Counted from the first letter of the stretch, positions 43,505 to 55,628 are shown. The stretch is 64,000 bases of DNA from Poa pratensis (GCA_947311845.1 CAMZMU010000049.1:4416421-4480420); one strand, 5' to 3'. Notes: generated by a model from the letters alone, not told the origin. A program made the numbers and translations.

Positions 43505-43516
43505 TGGTATCAGAGC
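43505..43516 (+). promoter_or_regulatory. E5 primer binding site (initiator Met tRNA)
   Basis: tggtatcagagc begins two bases after the LTR terminus and is complementary to the 3' end of initiator methionine tRNA, the usual primer of Copia elements. Confidence 0.9.
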
Positions 43517-43555
43517 CTCGCTCTCTTTTTGGGCTTTACCGCCTAGAGAGTAAAG

Positions 43556-44111
43556 ATGTCGTTTAGAGAATTAGTACACGATCCCACTCTTTTATTTGAT
43601 GGCATAATTATGATGTTTGGAAAATTCTCATGCTTAACCTTCTTAGGGCCATATACCCAAATTTTAAGAGAGTTGTAGATAGGGATTTTTCTCCTCCAAA
43701 GGATTCCCAAAAGTTATCTTTAGAGGATGAGGAAAACTCTTATCTCGACACTCTTGTATCTAATGGTCTTATCTATGTTGTGAGCGATGTAGTTCTTGAT
43801 TCAATCATGCCTTATCGGAACGCTCATGAGCTTTGGACCAAGCTTCAAGATAAATATGAAGTGTCCAACATTATTGAGGATGATTGTTCTCCTTCCACCT
43901 CCGGCCGTGATGAGTTTACATCTTCTTCCACTTCACCAACATGTGATTTGTCACAAGGTAATGATATGGTGAGTGGTGATAGAAATTGCATTGTTGATGG
44001 TGAATCTTCTATTGACAATACTTCATCTCTATCTCATTGCAATGTTCTATCTTTGGACTTAAACTCTTCCAGCACTCCAAATGTCTTACATGCTAGTGTT
44101 GATATTCCTTG
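43556..44111 (+). pseudogene. E5 gag, 5' part (UBN2-type Copia Gag)
   Basis: The ATG at 43556 opens MSFRELVHDPTLLFDG. A one-base loss near 43605 shifts the frame just before the conserved W. The correct frame continues in the second reading with MLNLLRAIYPNFKR, YRNAHELWTKLQDKYE and a Ser/Asp-rich stretch up to 44111, where E6 interrupts after VDIP. The HELWTKL region is the hallmark of the UBN2 domain of Copia Gag proteins. The protein forms virus-like particles that package element RNA. The frame continues exactly at 56156. Confidence 0.8.
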
Positions 44112-44631
44112 TGTCGTCGTATCGGCATCTTGGATAGGAGACGGGGTCCTGCTAGCCGAGGTGAACGTAGGGCAAGAAGGTGGACGTCGTCAAGGTCGGG
44201 ATTGTACACGGCGGTTTACCCAGCTTCAGGCACCACGGCGGTGGCGGTGCCCTACGTGCTGCTATAACTCACTATAAGGCAATATCGCCGTGAACAGGTT
44301 ACAATGAGTTGGTTGTGTTGATGAGTCGTGCCCTAAAGGCGTCCCGAGGTCCAGCTTATATAGGCGGCTGGACCTAGGGTTACAAGGTGATTACGTATCC
44401 AGCAAGTATACGGAGTCCTAAACCTAGCCGGCAAGTATGCCGCCTTCCGTCTTGGTCTTGGTGGCTTCATGGGCTTCAGTCTTGGGCCTCCTCCTTGCCG
44501 GCATCCGCCTTCCTTGGTCGTCAGCTATCTGGGCCGCCCGGTAGGCAAAGCCTTCACCACCACTGCGGGCCACCCTGGACTAGCCGGATTGATCCATGCT
44601 GGTGATACCCCTAGTAGGTATATCCCCAACA
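44112..44631 (-). repeat. E6 3' LTR
   Basis: It is 520 bases long. Differences seen from the 5' copy are one base near 44162 and a small rearranged patch near 44313-44330. The TATA box tatataag is at 44362-44355. Confidence 0.95.
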
Positions 44632-44651
44632 TTAGCCCCTGGGAGGGTTCG
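44632..44651 (-). other. E6 polypurine tract, weak
   Basis: The minus strand reads ccctcccaggggctaa directly before the 3' LTR. It is a short purine tract interrupted by pyrimidines. Confidence 0.55.
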
Positions 44652-45040
44652 AGTTCTTCAGGCGCCGTCTTCTTTTGTCGGCAACGTCCGCCTTGTCTTG
44701 TAAGCGTCTGAAGAGCTTGAAGCATTCCAAAGTTGAAAGTAAGCGGCGGTCCGCCTAAAGTAGTCGGACAATTTGCCGCCATCATGGGAAAGACGGCCTG
44801 ACCATTGTCAGGAATCTTCCTGGCACCAGTCTTGTCAATTGACTGGACCTGTCAAATGTTGACGGATGACGCCATGCAGTCCACGACAGTTTGGACTTGG
44901 GCATGCGTCATGATGGTTTCTCCACTACGCACAGAAATCGGAGCGAGGCCGCAGACACCGTTGCCACGACGTGCAAATCGTGGGCACGTGGCGGAAATCT
45001 CGCGTCCCCCCAATCTCGGCACGGATCTTGGCGCGTGGGG

Positions 45041-45047
45041 ATAAATA
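45041..45047 (+). promoter_or_regulatory. TATA box of the E6 antisense gene
   Basis: ggggataaatacccc lies 120 bases before the antisense ATG. It is a well-formed plant TATA region, unlike the surrounding GC-rich DNA. Confidence 0.6.
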
Positions 45048-45166
45048 CCCCAAAGGGCACATCGATGCACTTCTTCTTCATTCGCACCCACCGTGGCCTC
45101 CTCACCTTCCCGAGCTCAACTCCTCCCGTACTCAACTCCGGCGAGCACGAGCGCGCCTCTCCCCAA

Positions 45167-48100
45167 ATGGCGAGCACTCAGCAGGATGCGGCGGCGACGG
45201 CGGCACTGGCTGCGGCTTCTGCGACCCCCGCCGGATCTGGATCTGTCCCAGCGGCGGCGGCGGTGCCCGTAGGCGCATCGATGACCTCTCCCGCGGCCAC
45301 CGTGGCCACGGGCGGGGTTTCTACTTCTTCCCCAGCTCCGGCGGCGCCTGCAACCGCCGCTCCAACCTTTCCCCTCCCATCCCTCGCGGCGACCAGCTCT
45401 GAGGCTGCGGCGGAATCTGCCGCCGACGAGGATGACGACGCGAGGAAGAGGAAGAGGCTGGAGACCTGGGTTCCAGGTACTGGCTGCCGTCAGTTATGAC
45501 GTCAGCATATCTGAAGGAGCTGGAGGAAGGCGGATACATTCCGCCAAAGACGGAATGCTCCTGGAGGGTTCCAGGCGACGAGGCGGTGCCTGACCCCCAA
45601 GACGGCGAGCGCGTCATGTTGGCGTCGCACAGCCTTCGCGGTATGTCTCTGCCGCTTTCCGCCTTCTTCTTGGCGGTGCTTAGTTTTTATGGGCTGCAGC
45701 CACACAACATAGCGCCCAATAGTATTCTAGTGCTAGCCGGCTTCCAGGCTTTGTGCGAAGGGTACTTAGGCATAGCTGCGTCCATAGAGCTGTTTAAGTA
45801 CTGCTTCCTGTGCCGCCGGCAAACCATACCAGGCGGCCACCTAGCAACCTGCGGTAGTGTCACGTTCAACTGCCGCCAACCCGACTGGTACCCAAAATAC
45901 CATACATCGAGTCGGTGAAGCACTGGACCAGCACTTTCTTCTACTGCAAGGACATCCCGACACCTGGCAGCACACAAGGGATGCCAGCCTTCGTCAACGG
46001 TCCGCCAACCCACAAGGCTTGCTGGACGGCAAAGGTGCCGCTCAGCAGCTTGTCGGCGGAACTTCGATTGCCGTTAGGCGGATCGAGTTCTTGACGAAGA
46101 CGATGTTGGCTCCACGACTTGACGGAGTTGACACCGTCATCTGCTGGGTGTCGAGGAAGATTATGCCACTCCGCCATCGCCCACTGAAGATGTGCGAGTA
46201 CAAGGCGGATGACGCCGGCAACAGCACCCTTGATCAGGATGCCTTAGAATACCGGCTTAGAGAGCTTATCAAGCCTCTGTCGGTGAAGGCGGCTGAAGGC
46301 GTCGCCATGTTCACCATGACAACCCAGCCCCAGCGGTAAGTCAAAGCTACTTTGTTATTTCACTAACATCCTTGCCCACTAGGTACTGATTAATATTGTC
46401 TTGTTTCCTTTTCAGCTGCAAACCTTGGGGAGGAGAGTTGGCTCCAAACTGGTACGATACGGTGCCAGCAAATCGAAGAAGCGCAAGCTGAGCTCCTCCA
46501 CCAAGGATTTGGAGAAGAGGAAGAAGGCGGCCACCTCTGTCGATGCAGAGGATGAGACCGTGGGGAATGTCCCTTCAAGCGGTAGCAAACTTTGGCTTTC
46601 CCTGACTTAGCTATTTTGATATGTTTGTGCTGACAAACTTGCATGTTTCTGCTTACAGGGCAAGCCTGCCATGCCCAAGCTCCGCTCCAACTTGAAGATT
46701 GCTGCCGGCAGGGGCAAGCCACCACGCTCTCCAGCTGCTGCGCCGACAACGCCCACAGTTGGCGTTCCCGTGGTTGTATGCCAGGGAACGTACACAGCTG
46801 CCGGTACCGCAGAGGCGGCTACGAGAAGATGGCGGGCAAGAAATCAGTTGCCGGCTAACTTTTTCCAAGACGGCTGAAGCTTCGGCTAGTGATGCCGCTC
46901 GATTTATTGCCATGAAGCAGGAGATGGATGACCAGATGGCGGCCGAACAAGGCGGATCATCCTCCCATCCTGGCTCCCAATCTGGCAAAGGGTTGCAAGA
47001 CCCCCGGCAAACACTGAAGACCATGCGTGACGGTACCCGCAACTGGTACGCGCACATGGACGAACTCCACGACACCCTGCACGGACAACTTGAGGTAAAA
47101 TAGCCTATGGTCCCAGCCCCCGAGCACTTTGGCGGCTGAAAAATTTAGCCGGCAAAGTGGTCTCGTTGACTAAATAGTGCTAACCATAATGTTGTTTTCG
47201 TGCATGCAGGCCGTTCTTGCTTCCAATCTTGAGCTATTTCGTGCTCAAGAGAAGAAAAGAAGGAATGCCAGGAACTGCAGCAGGACGTGGAGTTGAAGAA
47301 CGCCCAAATTGCGAGCTTGGAAGAAGCTCGCAAGAAGGATGAAGGTGACAAAGCTTTCTTTGCCTTCTTTTCGTCCGACTTCTTTTCCTTTTCCGACAAG
47401 TATTTTAGTCGTCTTTTCTTTTTATTTGTAGAATTACTAAACACTGCGCAAGATATTCTCAAGAACTCCACTGACATGCAAGCTTTGATGAACGAAGCTG
47501 CAGATCTTGCCGGGCTGGTGACCAAGCTGAAGGCGGATCACGCCAAGGAGCTGGATGAGCGTGCGTTGGCCATGCTGCCGAAGTTAGCAAGTTGACTGGA
47601 CAACTTGAGGCCATGAGCAACAACCTTGACCAGGTGAACAAGAACGCCAAGGAGCAGCAGGACCAACTGTCAAAGGCGGTCCAGCTAGCCAAGAAACGCT
47701 TGAGAACCATCTGGATGAGGTCAACGCCATCCACGACCATGTCTTGGGTATGCCTCCATCCTTCATTTTGTCACCTTGCTTTCTTGAAACTTGAAGCTGC
47801 AGTGTGTAACTTTGTGTTTGTGCAGTGCCGGCTAGCTTGGGAGATGACCTGGCTACAACGCCGCGCCTTGCCGATCTTGAAAGTTGGCGAAATCGTCAAC
47901 CAGATTGTCGGCGCAGGCAAAGCATTTGCCGCCAAGTTCTACCCTGGGGAAGACGGCGATCCCGTCATCTTCGATGCTCTGCCGGACCTGCTGGAGAAGG
48001 CGGCAGCTGAACACGACACACGCTACGCTCAGCAGCACGAGGCGGCGCCAAGTTGGCATTGGCAATGACGGCGGCGTGGTACCCGGAGGCTGATATTCAT

Positions 48101-48451
48101 CAAGTCACCGAGTACTTCCCCACCGAAGACGAAAACAACCAAGCCATCGTGATGCAGGACGTGCTGCGGTCTGTTCGCGGCTATGCGACCCGGGTTGCCA
48201 ACATGGTTGACATCCGCAAGTTCTACAAGGAACACCCGGACCCGCATGTTGCCGTAGCGATCCCTCCTTGGCGGATCCTGAAGCTTCCCGAGGCGAAGAA
48301 GGCGAAGCCGGAGCCGACAAGCGCAGCCCCAAGGATGGCGGAGCCAGCCCCAAGAATGCCGGCGTCAGCCCCCAGGATCTCTCCACCAGCTCTACAAGGC
48401 GGCAATCCCTTAGACTTCCTCCTGCAAAGGCAGCACAAAACACTGCGTTAA
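45167..48451 (+). CDS. E6 antisense gene: gypsy-type transposon domain protein (PF04195-like), spliced
   Basis: This gene runs opposite to gag-pol, between integrase and the 3' LTR. The start is MASTQQDAAATAALAAASAT at 45167, an Ala/Ser/Pro-rich leader. It continues with YLKELEEGGYIPPKTECSWR, VPGDEAVPDPQDGERV, LPLSAFFLAVLSFYGLQPHN and GFQALCEGYLGIAASIELFK. This matches the putative gypsy-type transposon domain found in many grass and Tat elements. Later pieces are basic and coiled-coil-rich (KKRKLSSSTKDLEKRKKAAT, MQALMNEAADLAGLVTKLKA, GQLEAMSNNLDQVNKNAKEQ) and finish with MTAAWYPEADIHQVTEYFPT to 48451. Intron-like gaps with gt...ag ends separate them, for example gtaagtcaa at 46337 and gtgacaaag...ttttgcag-like acceptors. 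Exact splicing and frame breaks are uncertain. Function is unknown. Confidence 0.7.
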
Positions 48452-48949
48452 TCTGTTAACGCATAAAACTTTATTTTGGGTTGTAAATATTTATGGGCCA
48501 ACTTTTATGCTACACTTGGCGGTAGGCTTACTTAAGTGGCCCGCCTTAATATGTATCTCGCCTGCATGTTTAGCTTTTTCATATGTTGGCGGAACCTCAT
48601 CTTAGTTACTTTAGCTGAGCCAACCAGGTGCAATACCAACTAATTTAGACTCAGAGACCAAAGCCAGCATGTTGGTGCCAACGACATACTACTAGGCGAC
48701 CCACATACAAACAGACAGATAAGCATATTAGGCGGTGCAAAGATTGTTTGCGTTTTTAGCCGGCAGACGGCAAATGTCAAAAAGTTTGGACCTTAGCACG
48801 GAGCAAAACTTATTTTGTTTGGTAACTTTTATGACAACAGATATATGATTGCGAGAAAAGACAAAAGATGGCATGATCCCAAAACTGAATGAGCAAACCA
48901 CAGACTTTTATTTCATAATCATATAGTACTTATTACAATGTGGAAATTG
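48452..48949. other. E6 spacer between convergent antisense gene and integrase
   Basis: AT-rich noncoding DNA following the antisense stop, with polyadenylation-like words (ataaaactttatttt at 48463). The two convergent E6 transcripts would end or overlap here. Confidence 0.5.
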
Positions 48950-50150
48950 CTAAGTGTAAAAAGGACGTAGCTGCTCAATGTTCCAGGGTCGCTTGGTTTC
49001 TTCGTACTTGTCGTCAACCTTCCTTTTGCGCTTGCGACCTCGCTTCTTCTTGTATCCGTCTCGTGCATCGACCAAGTAATAAGAACCATTGAGCAACACC
49101 TTACTGACCACAAAAGGTCCTTCCCAAGGCGGGGATAACTTATGCAAGCCCTTTCTATCTTGGATTAGGCGGAGAACCAGGTCACCACTCTAAAACTTCG
49201 TTGCCTCACCCTTCTGCTGTGATAACGCCTCAAACTTTGCTGATAGATGGCGGATCGCGCAAGGGCAACATCTCGTTCTTCATCAAGTAGGTCAAGGCCA
49301 TCCTGTCTTGCATCTTCTGCGTCTCCTGGACGTAGGCTTGATTCTGGGAGAATCGTACATCATGTCGGTTGGCAACACTGCTTCTGCGCCATAGACTAAG
49401 AAGAAAGGAGTAAACTTGGTTGATCTGTTTGGAGTTGTGCGTAAACTCCAAAGGACAGACTGCAATTCATCCACCCAAGCCCCAGCCGCTCTGTGCAATG
49501 GTACTTCGAGACGTGGTTTGATTCCTTGTAGACTAAACCATTTGTACGCTCTACTTGACCGTTTGCTGCGGATGCGCTACGAGGCTAGATCTAGGCGGAT
49601 ACCATGCTTATAACAGTATTCCTCGACTTCGCCTTGCGACAAGTTAGTGCCATTGTCGGTGATAATGCTATGAGGCACCCCGAACCGAGAGATTATTCCC
49701 CACAGAAAGTTTGCGGCTGTGGCGCCGTCTAGCTTTTTGATAGGCTTAGCTTCAACCCATTTGGTAAACTTGTCTACAGCCACAAGTAAATGTGTGTAGC
49801 CACCAGGCGCCGTTTTAAACGGACCAACCATGTCCAAGCCCCAGACTGCGAAAGGCCATGTGATGGGTATTGTTTTAAGCTCTTGAGCCGGCATGTGTGA
49901 TTGTCTGGCATAAAGTTGGCAGCCCCTGCATCTTTTAACAATGTCTTCTGCATCTTGCTTGGCTGTCAACCAATAGAAACCTTGTCGGAAGGCTTTTGAA
50001 ACAAGGGCGCGTGAGAAGCATGATGTCCACATACGCCGGCATGTATCTCATCCAACAGTTCTCTGCCTTCTTCGGGCGAAATGCAGCGTTGGTAAACACC
50101 AGTGGTGCTACGCTTGTACAATTCACCTTTGATTATTGTAAATGCCTTGG
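48950..50150 (-). pseudogene. E6 integrase
   Basis: The zinc-binding HHCC region is GVCGHHAS... with KRCRGCQLYARQ. The catalytic core has WGLDMVGPFKTAPGGYTHLL (first Asp) and FGVPHSIITDNGTNL (second Asp). The third catalytic residue lies in SVAHPQQTVK, where the frame is broken. Later pieces, SVLWSLRTTPNRSTKFTPFF, VYGAEAVLPTDMMYDSPRI and KLSPPWEGPFVVSKVLLNGS, are the usual C-terminal part. The protein ends near 48950 with LRPFYT. Integrase inserts the DNA copy and makes the 5-bp duplication seen here. Confidence 0.9.
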
Positions 50151-51480
50151 CTCTTCTTATTATTTGCCTTTTCAAAACCTCATCATCCGGTAACTCCTGA
50201 TTGATCAGGAAGTCCAAATATGGCGTCGTCCAATCCGGCTTTACCAAGTAGACGGCATAGCTAGCACTATCAACTGGTTCTGCCGACTCTGGGTCAAGGA
50301 GGTCTGCTCCTTTAATTGACGGCTTGTGTAGGTGTTCCAGGAAAACATCTTTTGGTACCTTTTTGCGTTCAGACCCCATTCTGGCAAGTGTATCTGCCGC
50401 CTCATTTTGAGCTCTTGGGATGTGGCGGACCTCGTAGCCTAGAAAACACTTGGCGAATTCGTCAACGGTAGCTCGATATGCCGCCATTGTTTCGCTCTTT
50501 GTGTCCCAAGTACCACGTATCTGTTGCGCCACCAAATCTGAATCTCCGTAGCAGAGGACACGCTGGACGCCAAGTTCCTTGGCAATGTGTAAACCATGAA
50601 GGAGAGCTTCGTATTCAGCAACATTATTAGTTGCCTTGAAGTGAATTTGTAACACATAACTAAGCTTGTCTCCTTGAGGGTTTCTTAAAACAATGCCAGC
50701 CCCCGAGCCCTGAGCATTTTTGATCCATCAAAGTGCATGATCCAGTATGCATCTTCAGGGAGAGGTACTTCGTCCATGGCCTCCGTCCAATCAGCTACAA
50801 ATCTGCTAAGGCTTGAGACTTAATGGCCGTTCTGGGCTTATACAGATGTCGAAGGCGGCAAGTTCAATGCCCCATTTGGCAACGCGGCCTGTTGCATCTG
50901 TATTATTGATGATATCCCCCAGAGGTGCCTTGCTCACCACGTTATTGAATGTTCCTGGAAGTAGTGCCTTAACTTCCTGGCGGCGTAAAAACACCGTAGA
51001 CCAATTTCTGGTAATGCGGATAACGCTGTTTTGAGGCGGAAAATACTTCACTGATGAAGTAAACCGGACGTTGTTCCGGCAAGTCTGAAATTTCCGTCTT
51101 GCGTTCCACAACCAGTACCACGCTAACAACAAGTTAGTTGCGGCAATATAGAGCAGCATTGGTTCCTGCGAACGAGGAGCTGCCAAAATTGGAGCAGACG
51201 TTAACGCGTCCTTGAGTTGCTGCAAGGCGGCGTCTGCTTCGTCTGTCCACTCGAAGTTGTCGGATTTCTTCAGAAGCCGGTAGAGAGGCAGTGCCTTCTC
51301 ACCAAGACGGCTAATGAAACGACTGACGGCAGCCGCCGATCCGGCAAGTCGCTGCACGTCCTTCAGGTCCTTGGGCCTGGATATGTTGAGGATCGCTTTG
51401 ATTTTTTCTGGATTCACTCTATCCCTCGTTCGGAAACGATAAAGCCAAGCAATTTGCCGGCAGGAACCCCGAAGACGCAT
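49966..51480 (-). pseudogene. E6 RT connection and RNase H domain
   Basis: The pieces are VNPEKIKAILNISRPKDLKD, GSAAAVSRFISRLGEKALPL and TDEADAALQQLKDALTSAPI. Broken frames then lead to NNVAEYEALLHGLHIAKELG, VLCYGDSDLVAQQIRG and HIPRAQNEAADTLARMGSE. These are RNase H motifs (the E of AEYEAL, D of YGDSDL and D of EAADTLA). The start of the domain, with the first catalytic Asp, lies in a region of several frame changes around 50690-50830. Confidence 0.85.
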
Positions 51481-52172
51481 TTTTTCGGGTTGAGTTTCAT
51501 CCTATATACCCGGAGGCTATCAAAGGTTTCTCTCAAATCGTCAAGCAAATCTGCCTTCTTTCTTGACATGACGGCAATGTCGTCAACATAGACGTGAACA
51601 TTGCGGCCAATTTGCTCGTGAAGGCATCTTTGCATACACCGCTGATACGTTGCGCCGGCATTTTTTAGACCGAAGGGCATCGTGATGTAGCAGAAGGTCC
51701 CATAGGGTGTAGTGAACGCTGTTTTGATTTGGTCGGATTCTCGCATTTTGATTTGGTGGTACCCGGAGTACGCATCCAAAAAGCACAGCAGCTCGGAGCC
51801 GGCTGTGGAGTCTATGACCTGATCTATACGAGGCAAAGCAAAGTGGTCCTTAGGACAGCACTTGTTCAAACCGGTATAATCAATGCACATTCTCATTTCC
51901 TTATTAGGTTTTGGAACCATTACAGGATTTGCCAACCAATCAGTGTGTACTACCTCCCTAATGAACTTGGCTTCTTGCAACTTGATGATCTCCTTCCCTA
52001 TTGCTGTCCGCTTCTTCTCACCGTAGCGTCTTATTCCTTGCTTCACTGGTTTGGCTCCTTCGTAGACGTTAAGAGAGTGCTCGGCAAGTTCCCTCGGGAC
52101 ACCTGGCATGTCGGCTGATGACCATGCAAAGATGTCCTGATTCTCACGGAGGAACCTGACGAGCGCGCTTTC
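51414..52172 (-). pseudogene. E6 reverse transcriptase
   Basis: The domain is in the same frame as the protease end, after a single TAG. The order is ESALVRFLRENQDIFAWS, HSLNVYEGAKPVKQGIRRY, a VPKPNKEMRMCIDYTGLNK block, CFLDAYSGYHQI, the TMPFGLKNAGATYQR block and the active-site HVYVDDIAVMS. All seven RT blocks appear present. A one-base loss after RGIE (about 51420) shifts the frame into VNPEKIKAILNISRP, where the connection to RNase H starts. The enzyme copies element RNA into DNA in the particle. Confidence 0.92.
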
Positions 52173-52954
52173 CTATTTGTCGTCCAAGCCAGCCCCTATG
52201 GTGACTTGCTTGGAGCTGTCACCTGGGACCAGATCCGCCTTCTTTGTGTCTTCGGACGCCTTGAAAGTGTTCTTTTGCTCAGCGGTCTTTACATGCTCCG
52301 GCAACTGTGATGTATCGAGCTCTTTCTTCAACATGGCTAACTCCTCTGCGTGGAGGACTGCCTCAGCGAAGGCGGCATTGCCACGCTCACACTCCTTTGC
52401 TTTCTTGAAGTTGCCACTGATGGTAATTGTACCATTGGGTCCCGGCATCTTCAGCTTGCTGTATATGTAACACGGGCGAGCCATGAATTTGGCGAAAGCT
52501 GGCCGTCCAAAAATGGCGTGGTAGGCACTTTTGAAGGGGACTACTTCGAACCTGAGATACTCCGAGCGGTAGTTTGTCTCAGGCCCAAAAGTAACCTCCA
52601 ATCTGATGCTTCCCATTGACTTGCTTGCTTTCCCGGAACAATGCCATGAAACTTGACTTTGCTATAGTCAAGCTGGCTTTCCGACAAGTTCATGCGCTTC
52701 AGAGTGTCCGCGTAGATGATGTTGAGGCTGCTGCCGCCATCCATCAACACCTTGGTGAGCCTGAAGTTATCGACAATTGGGTCGACGACAAGGGCGTATT
52801 TGCCGGGGTGAGGAACGTGATCTGGATGATCATCTCTATCCCAGTTATTGGCTCCTCTGACCAGTCTAGATACTGGGGAACGTCTGGTACTGTGGCGTTT
52901 AGCTCGCGCATCTCCGCCTTTTCTTCTTTTGCCGAAGGAGTGCCCAGGAAGCAC
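52173..52954 (-). pseudogene. E6 aspartic protease region
   Basis: The catalytic loop is VLMDGGSSLNIIYADTLKRM, in the form DGGSS typical of Gypsy/Tat proteases. It is followed, after one frame change near 52610, by MGSIRLEVTFGPETNYRSEY and FEVVPFKSAYHAIFGRPAFA, the standard end of the domain. The frame ends at a TAG (52175-52173) where the polyprotein should run into RT. The protease cuts Gag-Pol during particle maturation. Confidence 0.85.
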
Positions 52955-53156
52955 ACCAATTGGCCATGTACCTTGGGATATTTCCTTTCTTTGCGCATCA
53001 GCTTGGGTTCCTCATCCTCGACATGGACATGCCCCATCATCGTCTTCCTTCTTTGTCTTCTCAGCCTTTTTGCTCTTTTTTGATTTCCAGCCAACCTCGG
53101 GGTCTTCTTGAAGTCCTCCATGAACCGGCATTCCCCTAATGTGTGGTTGACTTTGC

Positions 53157-55572
53157 CTAAGGACGCGTGGATTGGGCAGGCAAGGCTTTCGCCTGATCAT
53201 ACGTCAGGCGCTGCTTGCTGGAGCCGCCATCTTTACCCTTTCCTTTCCACTTGCGGTTGCCGCCTTTGCCTTCGAAGGCGGCGGCGACCTCGTTTGATGG
53301 TCCGGCTTTGTCATCCTGGGGAGCCTTGCGTTTGTGACTTGCTCGCCTGTTTGGCGCCATATCATGTGCGCCATCTCCATCGCGTGCATCATCATCCGCC
53401 TGTGCGTACATGGCTGCTACTTCGAGCATGACTCCGAGATCCTTGACTTGCATGCGTACGAGCTTATGTCTGAGACTTGAGCCCTTCAGGAGGCCCGTGG
53501 TGAAGGCATGGATTGCTTGATTGTCGTCTACGTTCTCGCAGCTTGCCTTTGTTTGAATCCACCTTGCCAAGAAGCTTGTAGCTGTTTCATCTGGCTTTTG
53601 CACGCAACGAACCAAATCTGTGTATGTATTGGGTCGCTTGTACGTGCCTTGGAAGTGCTGCGTGAACACCTTTTCCATGTCATGCCAGCTATGAATGCTT
53701 TTCTCCGGCAAGTTTTCGATCCAGCTTCGGGCTGTCCCCTCCAGCATGAGGGGAAGGAAGCGTGCACGAGGCCATTGCCTCCGCAATTTCAACTGCCAGC
53801 GCGTAGTCCGACAACCATGAGTTTGGCTTGTCCGCTCCATTGTACCTTTGATGAGTTTTTGACACTGATGTCATGTCTCTGGGTACTTGAACGTTGCGGA
53901 TGGCTGGGCCAAAGCACTCAGGTCCTAGATAGGCATCTTGCTTTCCAGCCTTGATGTCATTGAGACGATGTCTCGCGTCTTGCGGACTGAGCTGTTTGCC
54001 AGATCTATGCATGGGCTCGTCCTGCGCTGCCCGGCTGTGCCTAGGCTCATTGTTGTGTCCCCGGCTTCCGCCTTCGTGCCTGGGCACTGGTGGTGGGGAC
54101 TGTGTGCGGTCCCTGCTTCTTCTTGGCGGCGGGGCATCGTCGCGGTTGCCGCCACTCCTTGGCGGCTGCTTGCTGCCCCTGCTTCCGCCTTCATCCCGCC
54201 TAGGCGGAGGAGGTGAGGCCTTGCGCCTGTTGCCGGTCCTGGATGCCTCATCACGCTGCCTTTGGAGGTGGTGATTTGCGTGGGTCTTTCTCCTTGTCCT
54301 TCCCTTTTCCGTGGCTACTGGAGCCGGACGGATCTTCTGGGTTGCCACCGGCCGCAGCTTTGCAAGCGTTGGATTTTGATTCCAACTTTCCTCCCCTTGC
54401 GTCCGCCATGTCGGCGCGAGAATCAGCACGGGCCTGCTGCTCTAGAGCTTTGTGAGCAAGGATCGATGCGTAGTAGATCTTCTCGTCCTTGTCATAGTCA
54501 TCATTGTTGAGGATGTCCAAGGCGGCTGCAGTGTTGAGGACAGGGTTGCGAGGATGACGTCCCCGTTCTTGTCCTTACGCTGCGGCGCTGTAGCCCACTC
54601 GAAACCAAGCTTTTGGGCAGGGGATTTGAAGGTGTCATGATCCCTGCCTTTCCTACCTTCTTCTCCGCCACTTGTCCTGCCGGCTTGGGCAATGGGGTGG
54701 TGGTGAAAAGATTGCGCTTGGGGTCGCACTTGGCAGTTATCTTGGCGTTTTCCTCCTTGGCTTCGTCGAGGAGGCTCTGGACCTCTGCTTGCTTGCTTTT
54801 GAGGTACTCAGTTTGCTCCACCAAGGTGTTCCGAAGTTTCTCCAAATCAGCCGGATTGGTTTTGTCGTTTACCGGCGTGTGAAGAACTTCCGCCAGAGCC
54901 GCCATGCTTCCTATCTTGCTGGGCTCGCCCTTCTCCAGAATTTTCTTCTTTGGAGCCCCAGGAGGCTCTGGAAACTGTGGATCGGTTGCCGGGGTCCCCA
55001 GGTTGGCGGCGTCAGTTGCCGCCTTCTCTGAAGCTGCCCGGTGACATCCGCCACAAAAACCTGCTGCATGTTGACGGAAGAGCCCGTAGCCGCCTCAGAT
55101 GGCGGAGGATCAGGTGTAAAAAACACTGCTTGACCCGTTGCTCAAACATGCTGGCAGAATCTTCTTCGGAATCAGAATCTACGTTGACGTGAACGGTAGA
55201 TCTGGATCCGGCATCCGACATCGCATCATCCTGGAGTGCAGGAAGAATAGATTCGGGATCTTGACTGTTGGGCTGGGAGTCTGATCCCAGTCCCGTCATG
55301 CCGACAAAGTGTAGATCTGAATCTGCGGACTCCTCAGAGGAGGCAAACTCAGATCCGTCTTGATTGTAGGGCGGGTGGGATGGCGAATAAATTCGCGGCA
55401 ACCCATACGCCTCAGAAGTGTAGCCGATGAACACATCGACGCCGCCAAACGGCACAACTCCGCATCCGACAATGTAGTCGTCTGGGGATGTAGGACTCGT
55501 CGCAGCTGATGTAGTGGTTGTCGCCGTAGCGAACAGCGCGGCCGACGGCGATTGTTTCGCCGATGCCGCCAA
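53157..55572 (-). pseudogene. E6 gag, frame-broken
   Basis: The start ATG at 55572 lies 37 bases after the primer site and opens an Ala/Ser-rich, then acidic N-terminus (HVNVDSDSEEDSASMFEQRV). Frames then change at about 55125, 54910, 54510, 54260 and 53830. Pieces in order include AALAEVLHTPVNDKTNPAD, a KASPPPPRRDEGGSRG-type basic Pro/Arg-rich stretch and the core Gag domain. The core Gag domain reads TARSWIENLPEKSIHSWHDM, then FTQHFQGTYKRP, then TSFLARWIQTKASCENVDD. It ends with a basic Gly/Lys tail. These match Retrotrans_gag of Gypsy elements, which builds the particle around element RNA. At least four single-base indels would be needed to explain the breaks. Confidence 0.8.
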
Positions 55573-55608
55573 GAGTTCCCGCCTGGAACGTGACGCCTGA
55601 CGCCTTAG

Positions 55609-55626
55609 GCCCCACGGTGGGCGCCA
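55609..55626 (-). promoter_or_regulatory. E6 primer binding site
   Basis: TGGCGCCCACCGTGGGGC on the minus strand starts two bases after the LTR and begins with TGG as expected for the CCA end of a tRNA. Related sites are reported for Tat-lineage elements; the exact tRNA is not assigned here. Confidence 0.8.
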
Positions 55627-55628
55627 AC

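Noticed and set aside
43630..44277. Continuous frame running from the E5 gag into the E6 LTR
   Set aside because: The last part is LTR sequence read by chance; the true gag resumes at 56156.
44891..45617. Alternative frames around the start of the E6 antisense gene
   Set aside because: Only the frame starting at 45167 has a TATA box upstream and leads into the PF04195-like domain.
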